Of a DNA stretch of 64,000 nucleotides, positions 18,001 through 28,917 are shown one piece after another. Below the pieces are notes generated by a model. The model searched no databases and was not told the DNA's origin. It was given only the letters and a program-made list of their open reading frames with translations. The DNA is from Drosophila miranda (Eukaryota > Arthropoda > Insecta > Diptera > Drosophilidae). The translations under genes were made by a program, and so were the position numbers. Within the stretch, counting starts at the first letter, position 1; every line of letters starts with the position of its first letter. The stretch lies in contig NC_046677.1 of the NCBI RefSeq assembly GCF_003369915.1, forward strand, positions 27,980,913 through 28,044,912. Direction: 5' to 3'.

Positions 18001-20219
18001 TCTATCGAGAAGACATGATTAGTAGATCTCTTTGGTTCTTTCTGTCGATATGTCCCCTTTTTCAGTGGGAATAAGTGTCTGAAAGTCCCAGGTAATCTCC
18101 CACATATCATAAAAACAATCCTTATCGGCGAGACTCGAGTCGAGCATCAATGTTTCACTTCAAGCACACGACATGTATGTTGTTTCTGCCTTCTCGAGGG
18201 CCTATTTCCGGTTTCGAATCTCGGCGTAGCAGTTTTCGCTTGTGCGTCTGGCTGTCGTCCGTTATCAAAGAATAAATCTCTGAGCAATGGGACCCATAGA
18301 AGCCATAAACTCAATGCTCCTTTCGTTCTCCTGGTTTATCTGGATAAGAAAATGAAGGAATTCAGCAGCTCTTCCTTTGGTTTCCATTAGAACTTGGTTA
18401 TCTGCAGACACCATTTGAAGAACCCCCCTGTGGGTACAATATGTTACCCCATGAACATGCTCGTATGGGCATATGCGGGCTGTCACCTCTGCCCAAGTGA
18501 TAGATGTTACGGCTTAGTCTTTTGGCTTATCCTTGCCACCGCCTGATGCATTATGCTTTATACAAATTCGATTGGCTTTCGACTGAGATTTGCTTGGGAT
18601 TTAAATAATTCCCCCGCAAACGGCAGAGCCACTGCAGCAGTAGCAGCACCACCAGCACCAGCAGCAGGAATAGCAAATGGAAAGTTTGCATAGCATACAG
18701 TTTTGGGGGCACTTGTTGTCGGAACGCGTTGCGCACCTTGTTAAGCTTCGTCTGATGTGTGCGGCACGGCACCATCCACTGCAATTTGTTGCCATCAACC
18801 TTGTTACCCCACCGCACCCCTCCTGCCATCGGTGCTTTCCTGCCAACGTATTTATCTAATAGTCCCTGCCACTGCCACTGCCACTGCCCTGCCCTACCCG
18901 CTGTGTCACAGTTGTCTTCGTCTGGCTGCTGCCCCCACATCCCATCCGGTTGTCCTATGGCCATGGCACCGCCATCCGGTCCTGCACGCGTCTCCTGCTC
19001 CTGCTCCTGCCCCACAGCCAGTTCTGTCGCCTGCTGCCTGGCTTATTATTTGCCACGACTGCTGCTGCTGGCTGCGGCGCAGAAGTTTCGCCTCGTTGGT
19101 GTTATGATTTCGATGCGGGCAGCCGAATGGCAAAGTCAGCGACTCCCCGCCACCCATATCAGCCCATCAGCCACCCCCTGCTACCCCCCACTGACCCTGG
19201 CGACCCCGCAACAGTCAGAGGTTCTGCTGCGTCGCCACCCGCAGGCCACAACTAAGACTAACCCGACTGCTGACAGAGCGCTGTGACGCAGTGTCCACCC
19301 AATGAACAAAATTATCGAGGGGAAAGTTGAATTCTGGGGTAAATATAATGGGTAGAAGGTGTAAATAAAACTCTGATTTTAGAGGTCCTTGATCGACTGT
19401 GGCCAAAAGCTCGATCGTTTCCTGATCAGAATTTGAAGTCCCCGCAACCTTTTCTTCCAAAACCATTCTTAGTGCGATCCTCCACATTAAGAAAGTGCAG
19501 GTTTCTAGGAATATTCCTCTTGGCTAAGCCTCAAATAATCTATTACACTTCCAACTCCTTGCTCCCAACTGATCGTATTTCCTTCGACAACCGACGCCTG
19601 CCAGAGGCATAAGCGAAAGAATCCAAAGGCAAAATACAACCCGCAGCTGGTGATCGCTTTTGGGACCGAGAAACCAATGACAAAATACACACCAGTTGGC
19701 GCCTGAGCGCACAAGTTAAGACCCAAGAATCGGACCACCCCCGAAGCTAGATCTAAAGATCCACCTACATATGTTTATCCCACTAGAGATCCATTACATT
19801 CCACTCCTAGATTCCTGCGACTCCCCCTTCAAAATGTCTGCTTGGATGCTTCCTATTTGCGCCTAAACGAATTGATTTGTATGCCTGTGTGTGGGGGGTA
19901 TCTGTGTGTGGGCTCGGTATCTGTGTCTGTATCTGCATCTGTGTGTGTCTGTGTGAACTTTTGTGTGCGCGCTAAAGCCAGACATGGTCACGCCGTCCGT
20001 CTGTCCGGCGTGGCGGCACGTCGGCCTGTCGGCCTGTCGCTTGCGCTGCCTGACATTTGCCGCAGCCAACGCCCGCCCACTGGCAACATGCCTCTGCTGC
20101 TGCCACTGCTGCTGCTGCTGCTGCTGCTGCTGCGTCGTTAAGCTCTGTGTCCCCCTGTCTGTGTGTCCCAGTGTGTGTGTCTGTGTGTTGTGTGGCAACC
20201 ATTACCACAACCACCATTA

Positions 20220-20262
20220 ACGTGGCAGGCAGCAGGCAGGCAGGCAGGCAGGCGGGCAGGCA
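20220..20262. repeat. GGCA microsatellite
   Basis: Imperfect (GGCA)n tract upstream of the Sidpn promoter. A (CTG)n tract lies just before it, near 20095-20130. Confidence 0.85.
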
Positions 20263-20555
20263 GCCAGTCGTTGCTGTTGCTGTTGCTTTTATTGTCGGTT
20301 GACTCCAATCTGCTTTGGTTGCTGCGCCACACGATGACGGCTGGCAAACTTTGTGCCTCGTGGCCGACGGCTCGTGCCACTGCCACTGCCACTGCTACCA
20401 CACCGAGTAGCAAGCAGCAGAACCAGCAGCAGCACCATTCAGTCGGGAAATTTTGCACAAACGGAGCGCACGCGACAGCGGAAAGAGCCAACCGGCGGCA
20501 AACAGTTGAAAAACGTTGAAAAATTCGCAGCTACGCTTTGGCTTTGCTTTTACCG

Positions 20556-20590
20556 TCAGTTAGCCGTGAACCGTCGACCCATACGGACGT
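20556..20590 (+). promoter_or_regulatory. Inr + DPE core promoter of Sidpn
   Basis: TCAGTT at 20556-20561 matches the fly initiator TCAKTY, placing A+1 at 20558. GGACGT at 20585-20590 matches the DPE consensus RGWYVT at exactly +28 to +33, the spacing a functional DPE requires. There is no TATA box. The first coding ATG of Sidpn lies about 260 bases downstream. TATA-less DPE promoters are common for developmental genes. Confidence 0.65.
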
Positions 20591-20819
20591 CGTCTGCTTC
20601 CTTTGGCATACGGAATTTCCTCTGAAGAAATCACAAGCGGAACGGAACCCCAAAAGACGTAACATTTCTGTCTGTGGCGTGCAATCCGACGAGAAATAAT
20701 CTTGAAAATTTCCAAGGAAAAACGGATTTTACTGAAAGGAAAATTTATAGTGAAAACCTCTCTGAAAACTAATCTCTGGCGCAAAGAAGAATTCATGTGA
20801 ATTCCGTAAAAATGAGAAA

Positions 20820-23524
20820 ATGACAGCAAAACGTGATAAGGATTATTCGAAAAATAAATCGGCAACTGGTAAACACACACTTTTAAAGGATCTTTGAGCA
20901 AAGGAGGACTTTGAAAGCGGATTTTAAAATAATAATAATAATAATACTTAGAAAAAGAGAAAAGAAAGACCATATAAAAAAGTTTAAACGCTTCAAGATC
21001 CCTCTCTTTTCAATAACCTATTTTATGGATATTTTATTTAAAGTATACGATTATCCTTTAATCACGGCTAAACGTTTTATTTCAAGGCCTATTTTCTAAG
21101 AAAATTCAATCAAGAATAAGAATTTGTTTAAGGGAACAACCAGAGAAACTGCCAGTAAAGATTTTTTTTAGAATTTCAAGAACTTTATTAGCTTATCATT
21201 CTTTTAACAACATCCGAAAATATAGCCAATATTTAGCTTTATTCTAAAACAATTCACATTTAGTTGTTCCAATAATATGCAATCCATTTGCCAAATAATT
21301 CATCCAAGGGAATTTCAAATACAGTGCGTTTCACAGAAATAAACACCTGTAGAAGCCTTAACACCTGGAGCTTCCTGGCTTATGTTTGAAGAGCGTATTC
21401 TGTTTTTCGATTTTCCGTTTTGATGCCAAAAAAAGCTGCAGAATATTGGGATAATCTGAAGTTTTGAGCTTATTTTGGTTTGCAAAATGTGATTGGATTA
21501 GGTATAGGTATACCTTAAATATTTATGAAGGGTATTTTACATGCGAATGTGTCTGAAATAAAGGAGATTTTCAATGGGTATATTCGTAGTTCTCGGCTAA
21601 AATAAAAAGAAAATGAAGTCCTGGACTTTTACCCCTAGAAAGAAGAAAGGGATTTAATGAAAATTCAAATTTCAAAACTATTTTCAATCCATTGTCAATG
21701 ACCATTGAACAGGAAACAGACTCTTAATATCCCCAAAAGTCTGATAGTCTAGTCCAATTGAAGTTTACAAAGTTTATACTTCCCTATTTTAAAGTGGATC
21801 TATTCCATTAATAATTCTTTAGAGAACGATCCTTTAAGAAATGAGAAATGGTAGAGCCGTATTAGCACTATGATGCACTCGGTTTCGGGGGTCGTTCTCT
21901 TCAGATTAAACGGCCTTCTCCATATTCTGGTCTTTTCTTTAAAAGCACATTATATTCCATGACTAGAACTCCCCCCACCTAATCATTGGCTTTCGTTTTC
22001 TTTTTGTTTTCCAGGCATCGGATTCACCGCCGCCGGCTCGACTGCCAATGGCAGCGGCATAAAGTCCATTGGGCTGGTGAGCTCCACGCAGAATGTAACC
22101 TCCTCGCAGGACATCAGCAAGCGTACAAATAAACCACTCATGGAGAAGCGACGAAGGGCGCGAATCAACCAGAGCCTGGCCATCCTGAAGGCCCTCATTC
22201 TCGAGTCCACAAAGAGTCAGAGTGCGAAGAACGGCGAGGGCCAGGCCAAGCACACGAAGCTGGAGAAGGCGGACATCCTAGAGCTGACAGTGCGACACTT
22301 CCAGAGGCATCGCAACCTCGATGATCCTTGTGAGTGTTTCGATATGATGCCATTCACTCACGTATCTTATTGAATGAATTTTCTATCCCTGCAGCTGTCA
22401 ACAAGTATCGAGCGGGATACACGGACTGTGCTCGAGAGGTGGCTCGTTATTTGGCCACGCCAGAGCCCCCGCCAATGGGCAGCATGCCAACGTTGGGGGA
22501 GCCAGGTTCCAAGGCGCGCTTGCTGCGGCACCTGGATCAGTGCATAGCGGAGATCGATGTGGAAATATGTCCCCATTCGACGGCCAATTTTGTGGAGAGT
22601 CCGAGCAGCAGCAGCTGCTTCGATCTGAACAACTCGAAGAAGTCGCAGCCGGACGAGCATTCGCTGGACTACAGCAGCCAGGACTCGAATCCCCTCGACT
22701 ACAGCAAGGGCCTAAAGCTGGGGGCCGATCAGCGACTCATGCAGGCCACGACGCCAGCGCCACAGGACGAGAACAACAATCGTGGCCAGCAGATTCCACA
22801 GATTCCCCCACAGATCCAATCGCAGGTGGACCCTGGAGTAGCGACCAGCAGCGTCGTCTCGGAGCTGAGCTACGAAGACGATCGTAGTAAAGTATGTGCC
22901 AATGTCCTCGAGCAGTACAAGCAGCAGCTAAAGCAGGCCCAGCAGATCCAGCAGCCTGACAGCGCCAACGGTGTGCTCGTCCTCCCTCCCCACTACGTGC
23001 AACTGGCGGCGGCTCTGGGCCTCAGTGCCCAGCCCCTGGTCGATCCGATTGCCACGCGCACGGACTTTGAGCGCCTGATCGAGCTGCAGCGTGTCCAGCC
23101 GCATTTGGCGGGCAAGCTGAGTCCCAACTTTCCCGGCGGACTGGAGGCGGCTCATGTGGCTGCCGCCGCTGCGGCTGCGTACGCCAACAGCATGGCAGTG
23201 GCCGCTTCCGCGGGAGCCACCGTCTCGGCCATGACAGTGGCGGCAGAACGGCCCGCTTCAGTGGCCGCTTCGGTTAGCTCTGGAGTCTCCGTGTCGGAGC
23301 TTAAGTCGATGCCTGCAACGCAACAGTCATCGCCGCGATCAGAGAGTGGCATCGGCTCCAATGAGAACGAGGCATTGGAGGCCAGTCCGCGGCCGCAGAC
23401 GAGCAGTGCAGCGCGCCAGGCGCTGAGGCAGCGTCAAGAGGAGGAGTACCACTATATGGCGCAGGCAGGAGCAGCCGGACAGCCCGGTCCTGGCCAGGAT
23501 GAGAGCATGTGGCGGCCATGGTGA
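20820..23524 (+). CDS. Sidpn: Hairy/Deadpan-family bHLH-Orange repressor (similar to Deadpan)
   Basis: Exons 20820-20868, 22015-22329 and 22395-23524 give 497 residues. The short first exon ([16 protein letters not shown]) ends in phase 1 and joins GC|ATC GGA without breaking frame. Domains: a basic region with [10 protein letters not shown] (the Pro is displaced, as in the Deadpan type), helix-loop-helix with an extended loop ([27 protein letters not shown]), an Orange domain ([16 protein letters not shown]), Gln- and Ala-rich stretches, and a terminal WRPW that recruits the corepressor Groucho. It should be a nuclear DNA-binding repressor with a neural role, by family. An upstream ATG at 20811 stops after three codons. 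Transcription probably starts at 20558. Confidence 0.88.
20869..22014 (+). other. First intron of Sidpn
   Basis: About 1.15 kb, AT-rich, bounded by GTAAAC and TTTTCCAG. I see no coding potential. A short TAATAATAATAAT tract lies near 20928. Confidence 0.7.
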
Positions 23525-24243
23525 ATGGAAGAGGAAGCTAGATTTTATGTACCAAGTATGTATGTAGACTGCACAAGTTTGTTGCTTATATGGTGATGGT
23601 AAATGGTGTCGCCGGCAACCGGCGGACCGCCTCCCAAACGCAAAAAGAATGGATGGCTGGATCAGAAACCTATTGTTATAACTGCTCGTCTATGAAGCTC
23701 CTTTTCTGAATTGCATTTTTTACGTGTGCCAATGCCCAAGGAAGAGATTCTTTGGATATATTTATATGGTTCGAGAGAACATGGAGAGGCGACCATATGA
23801 TTTACCTATGAATATGTATGTTTTTTGCCCTGAACTATGCGTTAAATGTATTTAATTCTATACTAAAACTAAGATATTTACAAAAACAATGATGGTGGTT
23901 TTTTTAATTATTTTCATTTCAATTTCGACTATCGATATCTGGTGATCGTTGATCGTTCCAAGGACGGCACTGCCAGATCGAATTCTTGCAGAACTTTTTT
24001 GGCGGTTGATTCAAAGCACGTCGATTGTTTAATTTGGATAATTGTCTTTCTTTGTAACTTTATTAACGTATTTCCTACAAAAATACTATACGATCAGATT
24101 AGATCCATGCGGATATCGAATAAATACTAGCGTTATATATATATATTATTTATATAAATGTTCAAACAAACCCCTGGCGATGAAATATGTCCTTAACTTA
24201 ATCCAACCGAATCGAATGCTCGTGCTAGCATTCATGCATCCCC
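23525..24243. other. Convergent 3' region of Sidpn and hook
   Basis: AT-rich downstream sequence shared by two tail-to-tail genes. No open frame of interest. A GATATCTGGTGATCGTTGATCG stretch near 23934 is unremarkable. Confidence 0.5.
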
Positions 24244-26571
24244 CTACTTCGATTTCATTGCACTCAGTGACTTGCGCGGCGCCGACTGTCGCTGGCGTGC
24301 CAGAAATGTCTGTCCCGAGCCCATTAATATGGCCAATTTAGAATCAACAGCATCGCGCTGGGCATTGACACCCAATCGGTAGAAGGCCGAGGTCATCAAT
24401 TGCTCTTCCATAACGCTCATTTTTGGCTTTGGCTCCTCCTCAACGACATCGAAATACTTCTCCAAGGCACTTGCATCGATTGCTGCAAAGTAAATGAATG
24501 TTTTAATGCATTTTCTTAGGTATTTTTGAGGCTATAAATACCACTGGCTATACGCGGATCGAAGCTCTTGATAACCTCCTTGGCCTTTTCCAAACATTTT
24601 CGGTATTTCGCATCGTAGGCCATTACTTCCTGCTCGCGAGCAGTCAGATTAGTTTCCAGCTGCGTGACCTTGCATTGCAGCGAGGAGCTCTGCGTCACCG
24701 ACTCCTCCAATTGAAGGGCTGCAAGAAAGTTTTAACTAAAGTTGATTCCCTTGTTCATTAAGTACTTCTAGAAGTCTCACTCTTTTGTTCATTGAGCTCC
24801 ATCAGCTGTTTGATTTGCTTGCCAAATTCGCTTCTGCAATCGAAAGAAATGTCTGTGTCACATATTTAATGGCATATTGAATGTTTAGTTACTCTTTCAG
24901 TATGGGATCGTCGCTCTGGGAGGCATGGGACAGGGAGAGTATGCGCTCATTGGCCGTCTTTAGCTGCTCGCGTAGATTCTCGCAGCGTTTGTTGGCGTCA
25001 TCCAGAAGTTGCTGCATTGCAAAATAACGAAGTTTATAGAGAAAGCGTTACAGTCTTCTAAAACTCACCGCCAAAGCCGTTTGACCGCCCTGCCCTTCGC
25101 GCAAAGCCTTGTTTTCCGCCTCGAGTCGCTGCATCTTCTCCACTGTGGCTGGCGGTTGCAGCTCCCGGGAAACCGTGGTGCCAGTGAGGCCCGAATTGGA
25201 AGACAGATGCCCGCACTTGAGCTCGTCGACGGTCTCGCGAAGATTGTCACGTTCTTTTAGCAAGCTATCTTTAGCCCGCTGCAGGGCCAGATTCTTGCCC
25301 TCCAGATTCTTGTTGTCAAACTCCAACTTCACATTCTTGCTGCTCTCGCTGTCCAGCTTGGTGTGCAGATCCTGGATCTCCTTCTTGAACAGCTCTATCT
25401 GCCCCTTGGTGTTGGCATATCGCTTGGCATCCTCCTCGAACTGGGCGTTCTGCTGCACATAGTCCGCGCTGCGCTCCTCTAGGATTTTCACCTGCTTTTT
25501 TAAGTCATTGTAGTCCTCCAGCTTCTTTTTGTACGTGTCCAGCTGACCCTCGCAAATCTTCAGCTTGTCATTCGATTCCCGCAGCACGTCTACTTCATCC
25601 TTGAGAGTTGTCACCTCAGCAGTGCTTTTCTGTGGGAAATAGAATTACAACAAACTCAAGATTTACTTAAATTTACTGATCCCTACCAAAAGTTCATCTA
25701 TCCGCATTTGCATGTGCAACAGGTCGGTCTCCTGCTGCTGGGCCTTCAGCTTCAAGTCCTCGCGAGCACCCTCCGACTGCAAGAGCTCTTCTTTAAGCAG
25801 ATCGAGCTGTCGCCGCAACTCGTTGTAGCGCACAGAGCCCGTTTGCACGGGCCCCAACGAAACGCCATCATCGCCAATAACTGTGGAGCTGTGCTCCAGA
25901 CGCGCAAACTCCTTCTGCACCCTCTGCAGTTCCTGCTGTAGGTTTGTCTTCTCGTCGATCAGCAGCAGCATTTTCTTTTCGGTTTCGAAACATTTCTGGG
26001 CCATGGCATCGCGCTCTTCTTGCAGGACCTTGCCATCCAGCATTCCACTGATGGAACTGCGCGACAGTGACGTGACGATGCCCCCCTCCGCGGCATTTCG
26101 AGTGGACTCCAGCTCCTGGAGTGCTCTCATGATATTCGCCTGAAGCTCCTCTTCCAAGCACATGATCTCGGTTATGTACGATTGCTTTTTGGCACAGTTG
26201 ACCGCACAGCCCAAGACCAGCTGGAGCAAACGCTCCAGCTCGACCAGGTCGCATTTCTCGGCAATGCGCTGCACATCGGGCTTCACAAAGTCGCTGAGGG
26301 TGTAGTTAAGGACCTCACTGTAGTAGTCGTAGAGGGATTGTGTGACTTTCTTTAGATTACTCATACGCAAACGCCAGTTGATGCCCACGGCACTGGCTTT
26401 GATTTTCGCCAGCCACGAGTCTGTGAAAGATTCGGGGGCGAATTGATTCAGCGCCTGGGCCACGGCTACACCGTCTGCCAGTGATTCAGCATCTGCGTGG
26501 GGTGCATTCAAATTGAGGGTTTTAAACCACTCGAGCAGGCTGTAATACATTTCGTTCTTGGCAGCGGACAT
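24244..26571 (-). CDS. hk: Hook, microtubule/dynein adaptor of endosomes
   Basis: Six exons: 26571-25687, 25629-25069, 25011-24893, 24833-24781, 24718-24542 and 24482-24244. They total 677 residues, close to the fly protein. The N-terminal Hook domain (calponin-like, [34 protein letters not shown]) binds dynein light intermediate chain. A long central coiled coil follows, with a C-terminal region that binds cargo through the FTS/FHIP complex in the family. Roles known for fly hook are endocytic trafficking and bristle shape. I chose the ATG at 26571 (MSAAKNEM) because the Hook domain starts there. An in-frame upstream ATG at 26646 would add a hydrophobic, unconserved-looking leader. Confidence 0.95.
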
Positions 26572-26691
26572 ATTACGTGTCTTCAAGTCAACGTCCAACA
26601 GAACAAAACAAACGAAAATAAATATAGAAAATTTCACAAAAACCACAGCTGTTGCAGTGAAAACAAAACAGAAATAGAGATGTTCTAACCC

Positions 26692-26719
26692 TATCGATAG
26701 CTTTTACGCCCCTATCGAT
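26692..26719 (-). promoter_or_regulatory. DRE elements upstream of hook
   Basis: A perfect TATCGATA lies at 26692-26699 and a near match TATCGAT at 26713-26719. Both sit in the 250-bp gap between the DUF2452 gene and the hook start. This is the binding site of DREF, typical of broadly expressed fly genes. Confidence 0.7.
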
Positions 26720-26820
26720 GCAGCTAGTTGTCAATCATATGATGATGGCACCAAAATCCGTATGCGATAGTTGTAGATATCCATGTATACGATATTTCAA
26801 TTTATTCAAATTAAACTATT

Positions 26821-27542
26821 TTATTCATTGTTAATATTAAAGTCAATAGCCATAGCCGAGCGTCCACTGTCCAATGCCTTCTCTATGCATTCCTCCGCCC
26901 ATTTGAGCCTTTCGTCTTGCTGTTTTATCTTGTCCAGCGGTGTCCAACTTAAATCAAATTCTAGTCTATAGCTGCCTTTGTATGTCTGGTCTACTGAATG
27001 ATTCCATTCCTGAAAGTGTATCACTGGTATGGTTAAATCTGCTGTACAAGCATTGTGGATTGGCAGACTTACTTCCGGCGAGAGCATGCTGAAGTACGTT
27101 TGACCTGATGCCCTTTGATAAAGATGATAGATTTGTCCTGGTTTTTTAGTAAAGTTGCAAGCGGCATTGTGCAGTTCACGGTTCACATTGGACTCTTTCA
27201 ATATTTCCATGGCCTGTGCTTGCAACATCTTGATCTAGTATTACAATTGATATAATTCATATTCATTTGAGTTGGAAAACAATCTTACTTGATCCATTAT
27301 TACTCCAAGTTTGTGGCAAGTGGTGTGTTTGAGTTGCTTGTCCGCATTCTGGATTTGTTGAGCCAAAGCAATGATGTCCTCCTGGTCGTGCATAGAAACA
27401 CGCAACGGATCTAACAGAGACTGTGGATTTCTCTCCACCAGTTGTGCTGAAAGAAATGTGAAATGCTTAAACATTTTATTGTTCACTGTTCATTGCTTTA
27501 TTTACCCTTTTTAACTGCTGTGGTGTATGTCAACTGATCCAT
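26821..27542 (-). CDS. DUF2452 family protein (C1orf50 homologue)
   Basis: Exons 27542-27506, 27446-27289 and 27234-26821 join to 202 residues, beginning MDQLTYTTAVKKAQLVERNPQSLLDPLRV. The core has AQQIQNADKQLKHTTCHKLGVIMDQIKMLQAQAMEIL and the strongly conserved FTKKPGQIYHLYQR..GQTYFSMLSPEVS, which mark the family. No biochemical function is established that I know of. It is probably soluble, with no signal peptide or membrane segment. It lies 250 bp upstream of hook on the same strand and head-to-head with mib2 across a promoter region of about 340 bp. Confidence 0.82.
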
Positions 27543-27893
27543 TGTGGTAGCCCTTTTCATTACCCGCTCGAGCAAATGAATAGGAATATAATTAAATGAC
27601 TTAATTTAGTATTTTCTTTGGCCAAAAATTACACAAACATTGAACATGTGTTTGCGATTGTGTGTTGTTCTTTTTCTGCATATCGATGTGGGTATTGACG
27701 TACTGGCGTGGGCTTTCGATACCAAGGATGCATATCGAATACATCGATAGACGCCAGTAATTTTGCACTGCCATCTTTAGGCCAGACCTAAAAAAAGAAG
27801 AAGAAAGCCAAATTTTAGTTGTAGTAGCTAGCAAAATTTTAAATTTTTTGGAAATATAAATTAAATTAAAGTGTTTGGTTTACAGTGAACAGC
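27543..27893. promoter_or_regulatory. Divergent promoter region, DUF2452 gene and mib2
   Basis: AT-rich gap between two outward-facing genes. It contains ATCGATA cores near 27680 and 27743. No TATA box is evident at a useful distance. The 77-codon frame on the minus strand here is probably chance. Confidence 0.45.
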
Positions 27894-28917
27894 GGACTAG
27901 TGCGATGTTGGTGTGTGCTAATACTCAAAAGAGCATCAAGTGAAAGAGACAGTCAACGAGAATGCCTTAAACTGTGGGCCCTAGCAACGGTTTCAAGTGA
28001 GGAAACATTAGGGAAACATTAAATGCCAATTAAAAAAGCGCACGCGCGCATAAAAATGCAACATTAGAGCCAAGACGAAAACTTGAGCCTTAAATTAAGC
28101 GGAAACAGCTGAGGGAAAAGTGATTATACGTGACAGTGTCTAGAAATTGCATTCGGTAAGCAATTGGCCCCCAAAAAATAATCTTTTTTCATGGTATATA
28201 CATATATACTGTATATACTTTTTGTGTGCGTGCGTGCGTGTGTGTGTGTGTGTGTTCGTAAACAACATGCGGGTCAATTATGTATTTGCTTTTTGTATTA
28301 TCCCAAAGTGCTGAGTGTCCCATTCACATATTATTATCATTCAGAGAGAGAGACCACAAGAAATATACACTCGTATATACATATGTACAAATGTATCCCC
28401 TCCATATGTCTTATCGCCATGCGTCATATGCCCGTCCGTCCGAATACTCCCGCACCATGATGTGGAACTCAGTTCCATACACAATGATGGTCATGAGACC
28501 TTCTAATTCCATATCCGTTGAACTGTCAGTCGGTCCATCCCATCCATTTGCAATATGCAACCTATTGGATGGCATTGCATTGCAGTTTCCGCAGGTACTA
28601 CCATGTACATTTCCATATACAGAATATACAGAATATGTGCTGTGCTGTGCTGTGCTGGTTGTGTTGTGCCTTTTAGTCATGCGCTGACTTTGTACCAGTT
28701 ATCTGACCCAAATATTAACCAGGTCCCCATCCAAAGAGAACTCTCAACTCCCATCCAGCACCTCCGTCACCGAAATCTAATGTCAAATGTCATATCTGGG
28801 TGTATTCTCCTTCTTGCAGTAGCCGCACAAACCGAATCGAAGTATTTCCGAATAACGAAACGCAACAGACAGCCCCGCCAGAAGAAATTATATAAAATTT
28901 GAATTAGGAAACGAGCC
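27894..28917 (+). other. mib2 5' UTR exons and first intron
   Basis: A likely non-coding first exon ends at GCATTCG|GTAAGC near 28154. A second exon begins after CTTCTTGCAG near 28820 and leads into the ATG at 28918. The intron between contains TG and TATA-type microsatellites. The transcription start was not located exactly. Confidence 0.5.

Larger units (their letters stand above)
6053..20557. other. Gene-free 14.5-kb block rich in simple repeats, upstream of Sidpn
   Basis: Many CA/TG, CTG, TGGCA, CCTGT and GGCA tracts and short GC-rich islands alternate with AT-rich spacers. Long open frames occur on both strands but have repeat-driven compositions (runs of His/Thr, Cys/Val, Pro/Ser), no domains and no splice-consistent partners. 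I read the block as non-coding, most likely enhancer DNA for Sidpn. Two repeats inside it are listed separately. Confidence 0.6.

Noticed and set aside
20094-20130. (CTG)n tract as possible coding poly-Leu/Gln
   Set aside because: Lies in non-coding DNA upstream of Sidpn; plain microsatellite.
27601-27834. 77-codon minus-strand frame between DUF2452 gene and mib2
   Set aside because: Falls in the divergent promoter gap; no coding signature.
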